Origin: Tridacna crocea
Lineage: Eukaryota; Mollusca; Bivalvia; Cardiida; Cardiidae
DNA length: 64,000 nucleotides
Reading direction: 5' to 3'
NCBI GenBank assembly: GCA_943736015.1
Contig: OX031064.1
Coordinates: forward strand, 59,379,861-59,443,860
Below are positions 63,544 to 64,000 of the stretch, piece after piece. Every line of letters begins with the position of its first letter. Within the stretch, counting starts at the first letter, position 1. A program made the translations under genes and the position numbers. The notes beneath the pieces are model-generated. The model ran no database searches, was not told where the DNA came from, and saw only the letters and a list, made by a program, of their open reading frames with translations.

Positions 63544-63772
63544 TTAACCCATTACCACACAACCCCTACTTTTGATGCCCCTGAGAAAGAAGCCTTTAGA
63601 AAAAATTGTGGGAAAGGGAGAAAATGCTGGTTTCCAGCATTTTCTCCTTTTTCCACAATGTTTTTTACCCTTCACAAAACAAATTTCAAATTTTCAGTCA
63701 CTTTTATTTTGTCGTCTGCAGTTTCTTTCAATTTAGAAAAGTCTAAAATATTGTCGTTTGGTATTGAGTTAA
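63544..63772 (+). mobile_element. TTAA MITE, family A, complete
   Basis: TTAA at both ends. Core tip GCTGGTTTCCAGC. Confidence 0.86.
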
Positions 63773-64000
63773 TAGTTTTACAATAATTTTTAGCCTATGC
63801 AGTATGCTTACTGTATGCTCATTCTTTATCAAAGGGCTATAATATGAGCAGTCTTGGTCGAGGTCCATCATAAGGTCTACTAGATGACATACTAGATGCA
63901 TATTGGTTAGCCCTAGGCCTAAGGATTTCAGTGAAGAAGATAACCAAATTTTCCCATTTTAATTTCCATGGCTACCGGAGTTCTGCAAGGAATTTTGTTT
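63773..64000. other. Window end, nothing recognised
   Basis: No confident exon or repeat. A minus-strand open stretch near 63850-63910 (SSMSSSRPYDGPRPR) has no family match. Confidence 0.35.

Overview
The window is eukaryotic and AT-rich, with intron-split genes. Its repeats (tRNA-derived SINEs, GGTCA-rich tandem units, elements ending in GGAC tracts, agccccctttttcc-type units) look like those of marine invertebrates, most probably a bivalve mollusc. The organism call is inference from repeat style and gene content; no species can be named.

Two convergent protein-coding genes can be read. (1) Plus strand, 974-30996: the 3' part (15 exons, 406 codons, all splice phases consistent, native stop) of a SLP-76/BLNK-type adaptor. 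It carries repeated YE(E/D)P tyrosine motifs, two EDYLDM (YxxM) exons, proline-rich linkers and a C-terminal SH2 domain. Exons upstream of 974 lie outside the window. (2) Minus strand, 53216 down to 42916: the last four exons of a CHST15-like (GalNAc4S-6-O-sulfotransferase type) carbohydrate sulfotransferase. Its 5' exons were not found. The two genes are functionally unrelated neighbours lying tail to tail.

Most of the rest is mobile or repetitive DNA. The dominant component is one superfamily of TTAA-flanked miniature elements. Each is about 228 bp: left arm (L), a near-perfect hairpin core of about 65 bp, then right arm (R). By hand count there are roughly ninety whole or partial copies, perhaps a third of the window. 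They fill introns and intergenic DNA, often as chains sharing one TTAA, and some lie within 10-30 bp of splice sites. Two diagnostic insertions (22307-22534 and 8852-9231) lie in TTAA sites of another palindromic repeat, so the target is TTAA, as used by piggyBac and Kolobok transposons. No transposase gene is present.

Layout. 1-31000: adaptor gene with MITE-filled introns, GGTCA tandem repeats (4391-5500, 19181-19876, 24063-24834), a 154-bp tandem repeat (6970-7952) and a SINE inside a MITE (13785-14096). 31000-42900: intergenic, with an X-S-X-S-X tandem duplication (34907-40661) whose middle X is a recombinant. 42900-53216: sulfotransferase gene; its large intron holds a 5.28-kb segment (46982-52259) with 12-bp terminal inverted repeats and a 6-bp target duplication. 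That segment contains a promoter-like island and a possible alternative first exon that splices in phase to the sulfotransferase. 54500-56850: old repeats. 56870-61385: a satellite array of about 24 units of 185 bp. 61400-64000: sparse repeats and two more MITEs.
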